From positions 124,001 to 188,000 of the forward strand of contig NZ_JAEMUW010000014.1 in assembly GCF_016598485.1 (NCBI RefSeq): a DNA stretch of 64,000 nucleotides, written 5' to 3'. The translations under genes were made by a program, and so were the position numbers. Below the pieces are notes generated by a model. The model was not told the origin of the DNA. It made no database searches and saw only the letters and a list, made by a program, of their open reading frames with translations. The DNA comes from Micromonospora coerulea. GTDB taxonomy: Bacteria > Actinomycetota > Actinomycetes > Mycobacteriales > Micromonosporaceae. Positions 50,671-58,373 of this stretch are shown here, in pieces; the stretch's first letter is position 1, and each line of letters opens with the position of its first letter.

Positions 50671-51030
50671 ATGAACATCCTGGACGCCCTTGACGCCCAG
50701 TCGAAGCGGGTCGACCTCCCCGACTTCCGTGCCGGTGACACCGTGAAGGTGCACGCGCGAGTCGTCGAGGGCAACCGGTCCCGTGTCCAGATCTTCCAGG
50801 GCGTCGTCATCCGCCGCCAGGGTGACGGTCTGCGCGAGACCTTCTCGGTCCGCAAGGTCAGCTTCGGTGTCGGTGTGGAGCGCACCTACCCGATCAACAG
50901 CCCGGCGATCGACCGGATCGAGGTCGTGACCCGCGGTGACGTCCGCCGCGCCAAGCTCTACTACCTGCGCGAGCTGCGCGGCAAGAAGGCCAAGATCAAG
51001 GAGCTGCGCGAGAAGCAGCCGACGAGCTGA
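50671..51030 (+). CDS. rplS: 50S ribosomal protein L19
   Basis: Ribosomal protein bL19, 119 residues, at the 30S-50S interface. The signature stretch is DFRAGDTVKVHARVVEGNRS and the family continues VERTYPINSPAIDRIEVV then RRAKLYYLRELRGKKAKI. The ATG at 50671 is preceded by GAGG about ten bases upstream. It ends the ribosomal run; lepB genes follow, the standard actinobacterial order. Confidence 0.97.
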   Translation: MNILDALDAQSKRVDLPDFRAGDTVKVHARVVEGNRSRVQIFQGVVIRRQGDGLRETFSVRKVSFGVGVERTYPINSPAIDRIEVVTRGDVRRAKLYYLRELRGKKAKIKELREKQPTS

Positions 51031-51223
51031 CTCTTCGCTCGCCACGCCGCCCGAGCTGCGCGGATGTCGTATCGACCGGATCGCATTACCCTGGTCGTAC
51101 GGGCGCAGGAGGGCGGCGACGCCGCAGCGCTGTCGCGCGCGGCACAGCGGTCCACTGCCGCCCGTGGGGTCTCCCGACGAGACTCCCGGGCGGTGGTGTC
51201 GTTTCTGCGGACCGGAGAGTGGC

Positions 51224-52105
51224 ATGGTGCAGATGCTTGACGAGGACGGCACCGTCGACCCCTGGCGCCGCCGGGCCCGCCGCTCCCGGCGACAGATGCC
51301 CCTCTGGCAGGAGCTGCCACTGCTCCTCATCGTCGCGTTCTGCCTCGCGGTGCTGATCCGCACCTTCCTGCTCCAGGCCTTCTTCATCCCCTCCGGGTCG
51401 ATGGAGAACACCCTGCTCATCGGCGACCGGGTGCTGGTCAACAAGGTCGTCTACGACGTCCGGGACCCGGTGCGCGGTGAGGTGGTGGTCTTCCGGGGCA
51501 CCGACAGGTGGGTCGCCCAGGAGACCCCGGCGCCGCCGGCCGGCTTCGCCGGCAAGGTGGGCCGCACGCTCGGCGACCTGGTCGGGGTCAGCCGCCCCGG
51601 CGAGAAGGACTTCATCAAGCGGGTGATCGGGGTCCCCGGCGACAAGGTCTGGTGCTGTGACAAGGGCCGGGTCGTGGTCAACGGCGTACCGCTGGACGAG
51701 CGGGCGTACGTCTCCGAGGACTCCCCGGTCGAGCTGCCACCCAACCCCAAGGAGTGCCGGTCCCGGCAGTTCACCGAGGTGGTGGTGCCGGCCGGGCAGA
51801 TCTTCGTGATGGGCGACCACCGGCTGGTCTCGCAGGACGCCCGCTGCCAGGGGCCGGTGCCGATCGACAACGTGGTGGGCCGGGCCTTCATGATCGTCTG
51901 GCCGTCCGAGCGGTGGGCGTCGCTGCCGGTGCCGGACACCTTCGCCAGCCTGCCCCGGGCCGACGGGGCGGCCGCCGGGCCGCCGCTCGTCGATCCGGAC
52001 CCGGTGGGGGGTGTCGTCCTCGTCCTGCCGGTCACGGCGGCGATCTCCGTTCTCGCGCGTTCCGGCCGGTCCCCTCGCGCCCGGCGTCGTAGGCTCCTCC
52101 CGTGA
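51224..52105 (+). CDS. lepB: Signal peptidase I (longer paralog)
   Basis: Membrane serine protease that removes Sec and Tat signal peptides. 293 residues. An Arg-rich cytosolic start, a TM at about 31-52, then the catalytic Ser59 in PSGSMENTL and the catalytic Lys132 in DFIKRVIGVPGD. The box MGDHRLVSQDARC is the conserved domain E. A second TM at about 265-285 and a basic tail end the protein, so both termini face the cytosol, as in some streptomycete Sip proteins. An insert between the catalytic residues (about 90-125) is absent from its neighbour. The stop overlaps the next lepB start. Confidence 0.95.
   Translation: MVQMLDEDGTVDPWRRRARRSRRQMPLWQELPLLLIVAFCLAVLIRTFLLQAFFIPSGSMENTLLIGDRVLVNKVVYDVRDPVRGEVVVFRGTDRWVAQETPAPPAGFAGKVGRTLGDLVGVSRPGEKDFIKRVIGVPGDKVWCCDKGRVVVNGVPLDERAYVSEDSPVELPPNPKECRSRQFTEVVVPAGQIFVMGDHRLVSQDARCQGPVPIDNVVGRAFMIVWPSERWASLPVPDTFASLPRADGAAAGPPLVDPDPVGGVVLVLPVTAAISVLARSGRSPRARRRRLLP
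52090..52095 (+). promoter_or_regulatory. -10-like box of second lepB, leaderless-type
   Basis: TAGGCT lies six bases before the GTG at 52102, inside the end of the first lepB. It may give the second gene its own leaderless transcript in addition to read-through. Confidence 0.35.
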
Positions 52106-52725
52106 TTGACGAGCAGACCGAGAAGCCCCGCAGTTCCTTCTGGAAGGAGCTGCCCATCCTCCTGGGCGTGGCGATCCTGGTCGCAGTGCTGGTGCGTGCC
52201 TTCGTGCTGCAGACCTTCTTCATCCCCTCCCCGTCCATGGAGAACACTCTCAAGATCGACGATCGGGTGCTGGTCAACAAGCTGGTCTACGACTTCCGGT
52301 CGCCGCACCGCGGCGAGGTGATCGTCTTCAAGGCGCCCACCGCCTGGAGCGGCAATCCGGACGGCGAGGACTTCATCAAGCGGGTGATCGGGGTCGCCGG
52401 CGACCACGTGGTCTGCTGCGACGCCCAGGACCGGCTGGTCATCAACGGCCGGTCACTCGACGAGCCGTACATCTATCCCGGAAACAAGCCGGCCGACCAG
52501 GATTTCGAGATCACCGTGCCGCAGGGGCGGCTGTGGGTCATGGGTGACCACCGGGAAGCCTCCGGCGACTCGCTGGAGCACTGGCAGCAGTCCGGGCAGG
52601 ACATCACCGAGGCCACCATCCCCGAGGACGAAGTGGTCGGCCGGGCGTTCACGGTCTTCTGGCCGGTCGACCGGGCGACCTGGCTCACCGTCCCTCAGCA
52701 GTTCGACGGGATCCCCAATCCCTGA
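52102..52725 (+). CDS. lepB: Signal peptidase I (shorter paralog)
   Basis: Second SPase I, 207 residues. TM at about 17-40, catalytic Ser45 in PSPSMENTL and catalytic Lys93 in DFIKRVIGVAGD, then MGDHREASGDSLEH. It lacks the C-terminal TM and the inter-catalytic insert of the preceding paralog. The GTG overlaps the end of the first gene by four bases. A tandem pair at this locus resembles the sip cluster of streptomycetes, where paralogs differ in substrate range. Confidence 0.95.
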   Translation: MIDEQTEKPRSSFWKELPILLGVAILVAVLVRAFVLQTFFIPSPSMENTLKIDDRVLVNKLVYDFRSPHRGEVIVFKAPTAWSGNPDGEDFIKRVIGVAGDHVVCCDAQDRLVINGRSLDEPYIYPGNKPADQDFEITVPQGRLWVMGDHREASGDSLEHWQQSGQDITEATIPEDEVVGRAFTVFWPVDRATWLTVPQQFDGIPNP

Positions 52726-52773
52726 CCCCGGAGGGCGTGGGCGTTCGTCGGAGCCGTCTGGCAGGCTTGGGCG

Positions 52774-53262
52774 GTGACCGTCTACACCCCCCGGCGTGCG
52801 GCCCGGGTGCTGCTCGTCGATGCGGCCGACCGGGTGCTGCTCTTCGCCGGCACCGACCCGGCCCGACCGGGCCACGCCTACTGGTTCACCCCCGGCGGCG
52901 GGCTCGATCCGGGGGAGGGCCCGGCCGAGGGCGCCGCGCGGGAACTGGCCGAGGAGACCGGGCTGCGGCTCACCGCGGCCGAGCTGGGCGCGCCGGTGTG
53001 GTCCGAGACGGTCGAGTTCCCGTTCGACGGGGTCTGGTACCGGCAGGAGCAGGAGTTCTTCCTGGTCCGGGTCCCGGCCTGGGAGGTGGACACCGCGGGC
53101 TTCAACGACATCGAGCGAGCCAGCGTCACCGGCCACCGGTGGTGGTCGGTGGCGGAGCTGACCGCGACGACCGAGCGGTACTACCCGCCGGATCTGCCGG
53201 CCCGGCTGGCCCGGGCGCTCGCCGCCCACCGGCCGACCGCCGACGGGGGTGCCGCGTGCTGA
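52774..53262 (+). CDS. NUDIX hydrolase
   Basis: A 162-residue pyrophosphohydrolase. The Nudix box reads GGGLDPGEGPAEGAARELAE followed by ETGL, with all metal-binding glutamates. Substrates in the family are nucleoside diphosphates linked to another group; nothing specifies it here. GTG at 52774 gives TVYTPRRAARVLLVD, a normal first strand. The stop overlaps the rnhB start. Confidence 0.9.
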   Translation: MTVYTPRRAARVLLVDAADRVLLFAGTDPARPGHAYWFTPGGGLDPGEGPAEGAARELAEETGLRLTAAELGAPVWSETVEFPFDGVWYRQEQEFFLVRVPAWEVDTAGFNDIERASVTGHRWWSVAELTATTERYYPPDLPARLARALAAHRPTADGGAAC

Positions 53263-54068
53263 CGCCCCCGCGCACGGTGGTGCGCCGCGACGGTGGGCTC
53301 TACGCGCTGGAGCGGGCCCTGCAACGGCGGGGCTTCCGGCACGTGGCCGGAGCGGACGAGGCCGGGCGGGGCGCCTGTGCCGGGCCCCTGGTGGCCGCCG
53401 CGGCGGTGCTGCCGGAGGGGCGGCGCGGCGAGATCGACGGGCTGGCCGACTCCAAGCTGCTCACCCCGGCCAGCCGGGAGCGGATCTACGCCCAGGTGGT
53501 CGACCGCGCCCTGGCGTACGCGGTGGTGGTCATCCCGGCGGAGGAGGTCGACGCCCGCGGGCTGCACGTGTGCAACCTGGCCGCGATGCGGCGGGCCCTC
53601 GCGTCGCTGACCACCCGCCCGGAGTACGTGCTGACCGACGGCTTCGGCGTTGACGGGCTGGACGTGCCGGGGCTGGCGGTCTGGAAGGGCGACCAGGTGG
53701 CCGCCTGCGTGGCGGCGGCGAGCGTGCTGGCCAAGGTCACCCGGGACCGGATCATGGTGGAGCTGGAGGACCGGTATCCGGGCTACGGCTTCGCCGAGCA
53801 CAAGGGCTACATCACGCCGGAGCACACCGCGGCGCTGCGGGACCGGGGGCCGTGCCGGGAGCACCGCTTCTCGTACGTCAACGTGGCCGCGATCTCGGGG
53901 CGGGACGGGGTGCCGCCGCGGTCCCGGCGCCCGGTGGCCGTGTGCCTGGATGAGCCGATGGAGCGCTCCGGCGCGTCAGGGGGTACCGTCGGCGTGGCGT
54001 TGGGCGAGCAGCCTCGACCTCCGGCGCCGGTGGGGGAAGATGTGGTCATGGAAGGCGGAGTGCGATGA
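53256..54068 (+). CDS. rnhB: Ribonuclease HII
   Basis: Removes ribonucleotides embedded in DNA. The 270 residues have the catalytic GADEAGRGACAGPLVAAAAVL (Asp-Glu pair), LADSKLLTPASRE, the third Asp in VLTDGFGV and the fourth region AKVTRDRIM. A variable Pro/Arg-rich tail of about 50 residues follows the fold. GTG at 53256 overlaps the NUDIX stop, and the stop overlaps the DUF2469 ATG by four bases. Confidence 0.94.
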   Translation: MLTPPRTVVRRDGGLYALERALQRRGFRHVAGADEAGRGACAGPLVAAAAVLPEGRRGEIDGLADSKLLTPASRERIYAQVVDRALAYAVVVIPAEEVDARGLHVCNLAAMRRALASLTTRPEYVLTDGFGVDGLDVPGLAVWKGDQVAACVAAASVLAKVTRDRIMVELEDRYPGYGFAEHKGYITPEHTAALRDRGPCREHRFSYVNVAAISGRDGVPPRSRRPVAVCLDEPMERSGASGGTVGVALGEQPRPPAPVGEDVVMEGGVR

Positions 54069-54388
54069 GCGCGGAAGATCTCGAGAAGTACGAGACCGAG
54101 ATGGAGCTGCAGCTCTACCGGGAGTACCGCGACATTGTCCGCCAGTTCTCCTACGTGGTGGAGACGGAGCGCCGCTTCTACCTGGCGAACCAGGTCGACC
54201 TGCACGTGCGCAACTCCGACGGCGAGGTCTACTTCGAGGTCGAGATGCACGACGCCTGGGTGTGGGACATGTACCGCCCTGCCCGCTTCGTCAAGAATGT
54301 CCGGGTGATGACGTTCAAGGACGTCAATGTGGAAGAGCTCGAAAAGCCGGACATCTCCCTTCCCGCAGACTCCGGATTCGGCAGCTGA
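54065..54388 (+). CDS. DUF2469 conserved actinobacterial protein
   Basis: A 107-residue acidic soluble protein of unknown function. Its sequence is unusually well conserved in actinobacteria: the start SAEDLEKYETEMELQLYREY and then DIVRQFSYVVETERRFYLAN, and later VHVRNS/EVYFEV-type strands and DMYRPARFVKNVRVMTFKDV. It always follows rnhB; here the genes overlap by four bases. The conserved yraN gene that usually comes next is not present. Confidence 0.95.
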   Translation: MSAEDLEKYETEMELQLYREYRDIVRQFSYVVETERRFYLANQVDLHVRNSDGEVYFEVEMHDAWVWDMYRPARFVKNVRVMTFKDVNVEELEKPDISLPADSGFGS

Positions 54389-54429
54389 CGGTCTCCGCTC
54401 GCGGCGGCTGATCGAGCCGCCCGCGTCGC

Positions 54430-55536
54430 TCACCCGGCCAGGACCACCACCTCGACCCGCTGCACCAGATTGTTGGCGAAGCCGCCCCGGTTCCACGGCT
54501 GCTCGACCGGCTGGCGGCGGCCGGAGGCGTCCGTGGCCCGCGCGCCCAGCAGGTATCGGCCCGGCTCCGGGAACCAGTCGAGGTGCCACCGCCGCCACGC
54601 CCACCGGCCGCCGCTCGGCTCGTCCAACCGGGCCGGCGTCCAGCTCGCGCCGCCGTCGGTGGTCACCTCCACCGCGGTGACCGGCGCGTGACCCGACCAG
54701 GCCCGACCGTCCACGGTGCACGGGCCGGGACGCAGCACCCGGGTGCGGGACATGAAGTCCGGGAAACCCGGCGGGCGGACCAGGGCACGCGGCTCGATCC
54801 GGGTCACCGGCACGCCCGGGTCGTCGGCGTCGCGCCGCAGCCGGTACGCCACCGCGTTCTGGTAGCCGTCGAACGGCTCGGTCAGCACCCGGATGTTCCG
54901 CAGCCACTTCACGTGCGCCATGCCGTACCAGCCGGGCACGATCAGCCGCAGCGGCGCGCCGTGCTGCGGCAGCAGGGGAGCGCCGTTCATCTCGTACGCC
55001 AGCAGCACCTCCTCCCGCAGCGCGTCCGCGACCGGCAGCGCCCGCTGGTAGTCCTGCTCGACGCCCCGCTCGACGCCGTGGTCGGCGCCGGTGGAGACCA
55101 CGTCCACGGCGTCGGGGGAGAACCCGGCCTCGCGCAGCAGCGGCGCCAGCGGCGTCCCGGTCCACTCGGCGTTGCCCACCGCCTCCACCAGCCAGGGCTG
55201 ACTGACCGGTCGCGGGCTCAGCAGGGCCCGCCCGTTGCCGGCGCACTCCAGGGTCACCCGGTGGGTGACCCGGGGGCGCTCCCGCAGCGCGGCCAGGTCC
55301 AGGCGCAGCGGCCGGTCCACCGCGCCGTCGACGGTGAGTGTGTGCGCCGCCGGGTCGACGTCCGGGATGTCGTAGTGGATCAGCAGGTAGTGCAGCCCGG
55401 CCGGGGTGACGTCGTAGCGCAGCGCCTCCAGGGGGATCCCGTGGTTGCGCGTGGCGAGCTGCAACTCCTCCGCGCTGATCGCCTCATCCGGCGCGGCGAT
55501 CCGGGACGGCCGGCTGACATCGTCCACAGTGGTCAT
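54430..55536 (-). CDS. Sulfite-oxidase-type molybdopterin oxidoreductase
   Basis: A 368-residue enzyme of the sulfite oxidase/YedY superfamily. The molybdopterin domain (about 45-250) has the Mo-binding Cys in TLECAGNGRAL and the motifs WTGTPLAPLLREAG, PQHGAPLRLIVPGWYGMAHVKW. The C-terminal Ig-like dimerisation domain (about 265-365) has VTTDGGASWTPARLD. There is no Tat signal or haem domain, so it is probably cytosolic, unlike most bacterial relatives. It lies on the minus strand facing DUF2469, with the methyltransferase gene 19 bases upstream. The natural substrate is not known. Confidence 0.9.
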   Translation of the reverse strand: MTTVDDVSRPSRIAAPDEAISAEELQLATRNHGIPLEALRYDVTPAGLHYLLIHYDIPDVDPAAHTLTVDGAVDRPLRLDLAALRERPRVTHRVTLECAGNGRALLSPRPVSQPWLVEAVGNAEWTGTPLAPLLREAGFSPDAVDVVSTGADHGVERGVEQDYQRALPVADALREEVLLAYEMNGAPLLPQHGAPLRLIVPGWYGMAHVKWLRNIRVLTEPFDGYQNAVAYRLRRDADDPGVPVTRIEPRALVRPPGFPDFMSRTRVLRPGPCTVDGRAWSGHAPVTAVEVTTDGGASWTPARLDEPSGGRWAWRRWHLDWFPEPGRYLLGARATDASGRRQPVEQPWNRGGFANNLVQRVEVVVLAG

Positions 55537-55555
55537 GCGATTGCTCCCTCGGCCG

Positions 55556-56206
55556 TCAGGGGTGGGTGAGGCGGTCGTAGCCGACGAACTCGAACATCGT
55601 CGCGCCGAGCTCCAGTGGCCGGGGGGTCCCGGTGAAGCGGTGCACGCCGACGCCCACGCCGTCGGCCGGGCTGCTCACCGCGACCGGCAGGAAGCCCTCC
55701 TCGGCGAACCAGTCGCAGATGGCGGGCACCAGGTCCGGCTCGCGGCGGTGCCGGGTCCAGAAGACCGTCCCGCCGGTGGCGCAGAGGGCCGCGCAGTGCC
55801 GCACGGTGGCCCGGATGTCCGCGTCGGTGATGTTGCCGAAGATCCCGCAGACCAGCACCAGGTGCGCCGGGGCGAGGTCGACGTAGTGGTCGGTCAGCGA
55901 CGCGTCGCCGACCACCACCTCCACCGCCGACAGGCCGGCCTCCGCGGCGGCCGCCCGGGCGAACTCGGCGTTGCGCGGATCCAGCTCCAGCAGGCGGGCG
56001 GTCACGTCGTCGCGTCGGGGATGGGTCGCCAGCGCCGGGATCAGGTCCCGCCCCTGCCCCGCGCAGAGGCTGACCGCCCGCAGCGGGCCGGGTGGGGCCT
56101 GGTCCAGCGCCTCTCCGATCCGCAGTCGCACCTCGGTCAGGCGCCGGGACAGGGGCGAGCCCGGCTGGTCGTAGTCGTCGTGCCAGGCGTACCAGTCCCG
56201 CGTCAC
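55556..56206 (-). CDS. SAM-dependent methyltransferase (class I)
   Basis: A 216-residue protein with the Rossmann SAM-binding loop LRAVSLCAGQGRDLIPAL, a first acidic residue in LLELDPRNAEFARAAA and VVGDASLTDHY. A later HRREPDLVPAICDWFAEEGF is typical of a methyltransferase group found in actinobacteria. GTG at 56206 gives the start TRDWYAWHDDYDQPGSPLS, and a TATGCT box on the minus strand (56213-56218) lies six bases upstream. The open frame reaches 56302 but the added residues are low-complexity. Substrate unknown. It shares a strand with the oxidoreductase and probably a transcript. Confidence 0.87.
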   Translation of the reverse strand: MTRDWYAWHDDYDQPGSPLSRRLTEVRLRIGEALDQAPPGPLRAVSLCAGQGRDLIPALATHPRRDDVTARLLELDPRNAEFARAAAAEAGLSAVEVVVGDASLTDHYVDLAPAHLVLVCGIFGNITDADIRATVRHCAALCATGGTVFWTRHRREPDLVPAICDWFAEEGFLPVAVSSPADGVGVGVHRFTGTPRPLELGATMFEFVGYDRLTHP

Positions 56207-56212
56207 CGGCTC

Positions 56213-56218
56213 AGCATA
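56213..56218 (-). promoter_or_regulatory. -10-like box of methyltransferase gene, leaderless-type
   Basis: TATGCT on the minus strand, six bases before the GTG at 56206, with no Shine-Dalgarno. Confidence 0.4.
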
Positions 56219-56356
56219 GGCGGTGCCGGTGGCCCGCCGACGCGGCCGCATAGCAGATCCACTGCGCCGCCGGGTGCCGTCCACAGCCCGCCACCTGTCC
56301 ACAGTTCCGGTGGCCGTCGGTGGCGCGGTGACCGCCTCGGCAGCAGGCTACCGACC

Positions 56357-57093
56357 GTGCGAACCACACCCGGGCCGGTCACGCCGGCCCTCCGCCTGCT
56401 GCTGCGGATCCTCGCGAAGCCGCCCGGCCCGATGGCCCGTGCCGCCGCGTCCGGTCGGGTGATCCTTCCGCTGACGCTCGGTGCGGTGGTCGGCTGCGGA
56501 GCGGCCGGTGCGGTGCCGGTTCCCGTGGTGGCACCCGGCGTGGTCGTCGATCCGGCGGCATCCGGTGGCGCGGCGGTGCCTGTCGCGGCGGGTCCGGTCG
56601 CCGTCCCGGGTCCGTCCACCTCGGAGACGGTGGACCGGACGGGCGGCTCCGTGGCGGCGACCGGCCCGCCGGGGCCGGTTCCCGGTTCCGGTGGCCGCTC
56701 GCCGGCACGCCGCGGCTCGTGCGCCGGTTCGACCCGCCGCCGGAGCCCTGGCGACCCGGTCACCGGGGCGTCGACCTGGCCGCCGCACCGGGCGCCGAGG
56801 TGCGGGCGGCGGGCGCGGGCGTGGTGCTCTTCGCCGGCCCGGTGGCCGGGCGTCCGGTGGTCACCGTCGGGCACGGCGACGGGCTCCGCACCACCTACGA
56901 GCCGGTACGCCCCGGGCTGCCCCCCCGGCACCCGGATGGCCGCCGGTACGCCGCTCGGTGCCCTGCTCGCCGGCCATCCCGGCTGCCCGGTCCCGGCGTG
57001 CCTGCACTGGGGGGCTGCGCCGGGGCGGGGAGTACCTCGATCCCCTCGCCCTGCTCGGCCTCGGCCCGGTCCGGCTGCTCCCGGTCGGCGGTG
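56357..57093 (+). pseudogene. Frameshifted M23 metallopeptidase (LytM-like)
   Basis: Parts of a secreted M23 peptidase are spread over three frames. An N-terminal part with a hydrophobic segment (RVILPLTLGAVVGCGAAGAV) lies in one frame from GTG 56357. The core WPLAGTPRLVRRFDPPPEPW, then PGHRGVDLAAAPGAEVRAAG with the metal-binding HxxxD, is in a second frame (56692 to about 56920). After a run of seven C (56920-56926) the family continues in the first frame (AAGTPLGALLAGHPGC, ACLHWG). After six G (57009-57014) it continues in a third frame (LRRGGEYLDPLALLGLG). No clean stop follows before the convergent aminotransferase. This is a pseudogene, or two of the breaks are homopolymer sequencing errors. 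Confidence 0.75.
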
Positions 57094-57104
57094 ACGGTGT
57101 CAGC

Positions 57105-58286
57105 TCACCCCTTCGCGAGCAGCGCGGGCAGCCGCACGGCCAGCCGGTCGTACTCGTCGGGGGTGTTGTAGATCTGGCCGCAGAGCCGCAGCCAGCCCCG
57201 GTCGTTCCAGGTCATCACCGCCACCTCGGCGGCGAGCCGTTCCGCGATCCGGGCCCCGAGGGCCTTCGCCGCGTCCATCGTGGTGGCGACCCCTCGGGGC
57301 AACGGGATCAGCCGCATCGACACCGTCGGCCCGCCGGGCTCCGGCAGGTCGGCCGGCGCCACGCCGAGGGCGTCTCCGACCACCCGCTGCCCGTACGCGG
57401 CGAGCGCGGCGTTGTGCGCGCGTACCCGGTCCAGGCCGAGGCTGCGCAGGGTGAACAGACCGGCCGGAGCGGCCAGCCACGAGGTGTAGTCCAACGTCGC
57501 CTGCCATTCCACCCGGGCGGGGAAGCCGGTCTCCTGCTCCCAGGAGACCACCAGCGGTTCGATCCGTTCCCGCCAGGGCGGGGCGACGACCAACGCGGCG
57601 GTCCCGCGCGGCGCGAACGCCCACTTGTGCAGGTTGCCGACCCAGAAGTCGGCGCCGATCGAGGCCACCGTGATCGGCAGCATGCCCGGGGCGTGCGCCG
57701 CGTCGACGAGGACGGGCACGCCGTGCTCGCGGGCCACCCCGACCACGGCGGCGGCCGGAAAGAGTCGGGCGGTGGCGGAGGTGAGCTGGTCGATCACCAG
57801 CAGCTTCGTCCGCCCGGGCCGCAGCCCGGCCCGGACGATCTCCACGACCTCCTCGTCGCTGGCGGTCAGCGGCACGTGCAGGGCCCGGTGGGTCGCCCCG
57901 GTGCGCCGGCACTCCCGCTGCACCGAGAAGCCGACCGCCCCGTACCCGTGGTCCGTGGTCAGCACCTCGTCGCCGGGGCGCAGACCGAGCGACTGCAGCA
58001 CCACCGCGACCCCGGTGGTGGCGTTGCCGACCAGCGCGGTGCCGTCGGGGTCCGCGCCCAGGAAGCCGGCCAGGTGTCGCCGGGTGTGCGCGATCCGGTC
58101 GACCAGGCCCTGGGTGAAGAAGCGCAGCGGGTTCGACTCCATCTCGTCGCGCAGCCGCTGCTGGGCGCGTTGCACCCCGATCGGGACGGCGCCGAACGAG
58201 CCGTGATTGAGGTGACTGACCGACGGATCGAGGGAGAAGAGCAGCCGAGCCCCGGGGATCGGCTCGGGCGGCTGCGGGACCGTCAT
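57105..58286 (-). CDS. Class-V aminotransferase-like PLP enzyme (isopenicillin N epimerase/cysteine desulfurase family)
   Basis: A 393-residue PLP-dependent enzyme of fold type I, class V. HLNHGSFGAVPIGVQRAQQ is the typical N-terminal signature of the isopenicillin-N-epimerase-like group, VLVDAAHAPGM carries the Asp that holds the pyridine nitrogen, and the PLP-binding Lys is in NLHKWAFAPRGTAAL. The C-terminal domain follows. It could be an epimerase, lyase or desulfurase; no catalytic loop Cys of a cysteine desulfurase is seen. There is no nearby beta-lactam gene set, so a role in isopenicillin chemistry is not implied. Confidence 0.88.
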   Translation of the reverse strand: MTVPQPPEPIPGARLLFSLDPSVSHLNHGSFGAVPIGVQRAQQRLRDEMESNPLRFFTQGLVDRIAHTRRHLAGFLGADPDGTALVGNATTGVAVVLQSLGLRPGDEVLTTDHGYGAVGFSVQRECRRTGATHRALHVPLTASDEEVVEIVRAGLRPGRTKLLVIDQLTSATARLFPAAAVVGVAREHGVPVLVDAAHAPGMLPITVASIGADFWVGNLHKWAFAPRGTAALVVAPPWRERIEPLVVSWEQETGFPARVEWQATLDYTSWLAAPAGLFTLRSLGLDRVRAHNAALAAYGQRVVGDALGVAPADLPEPGGPTVSMRLIPLPRGVATTMDAAKALGARIAERLAAEVAVMTWNDRGWLRLCGQIYNTPDEYDRLAVRLPALLAKG

Positions 58287-58356
58287 CCGCCGATCGTAGC
58301 CCGCCGTAGATCATCAACCCGCCGATCGCCACCGTCCCACGGCGACGGCCGGATCC

Positions 58357-58373
58357 GAGCACCCTCGGTGCTC
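58357..58373 (-). terminator. Possible small terminator at the end of xerC
   Basis: GAGCACC (58357-58363) and GGTGCTC (58367-58373) pair perfectly around three bases. The hairpin overlaps the xerC stop codon, so its role as a terminator is uncertain. Confidence 0.3.
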
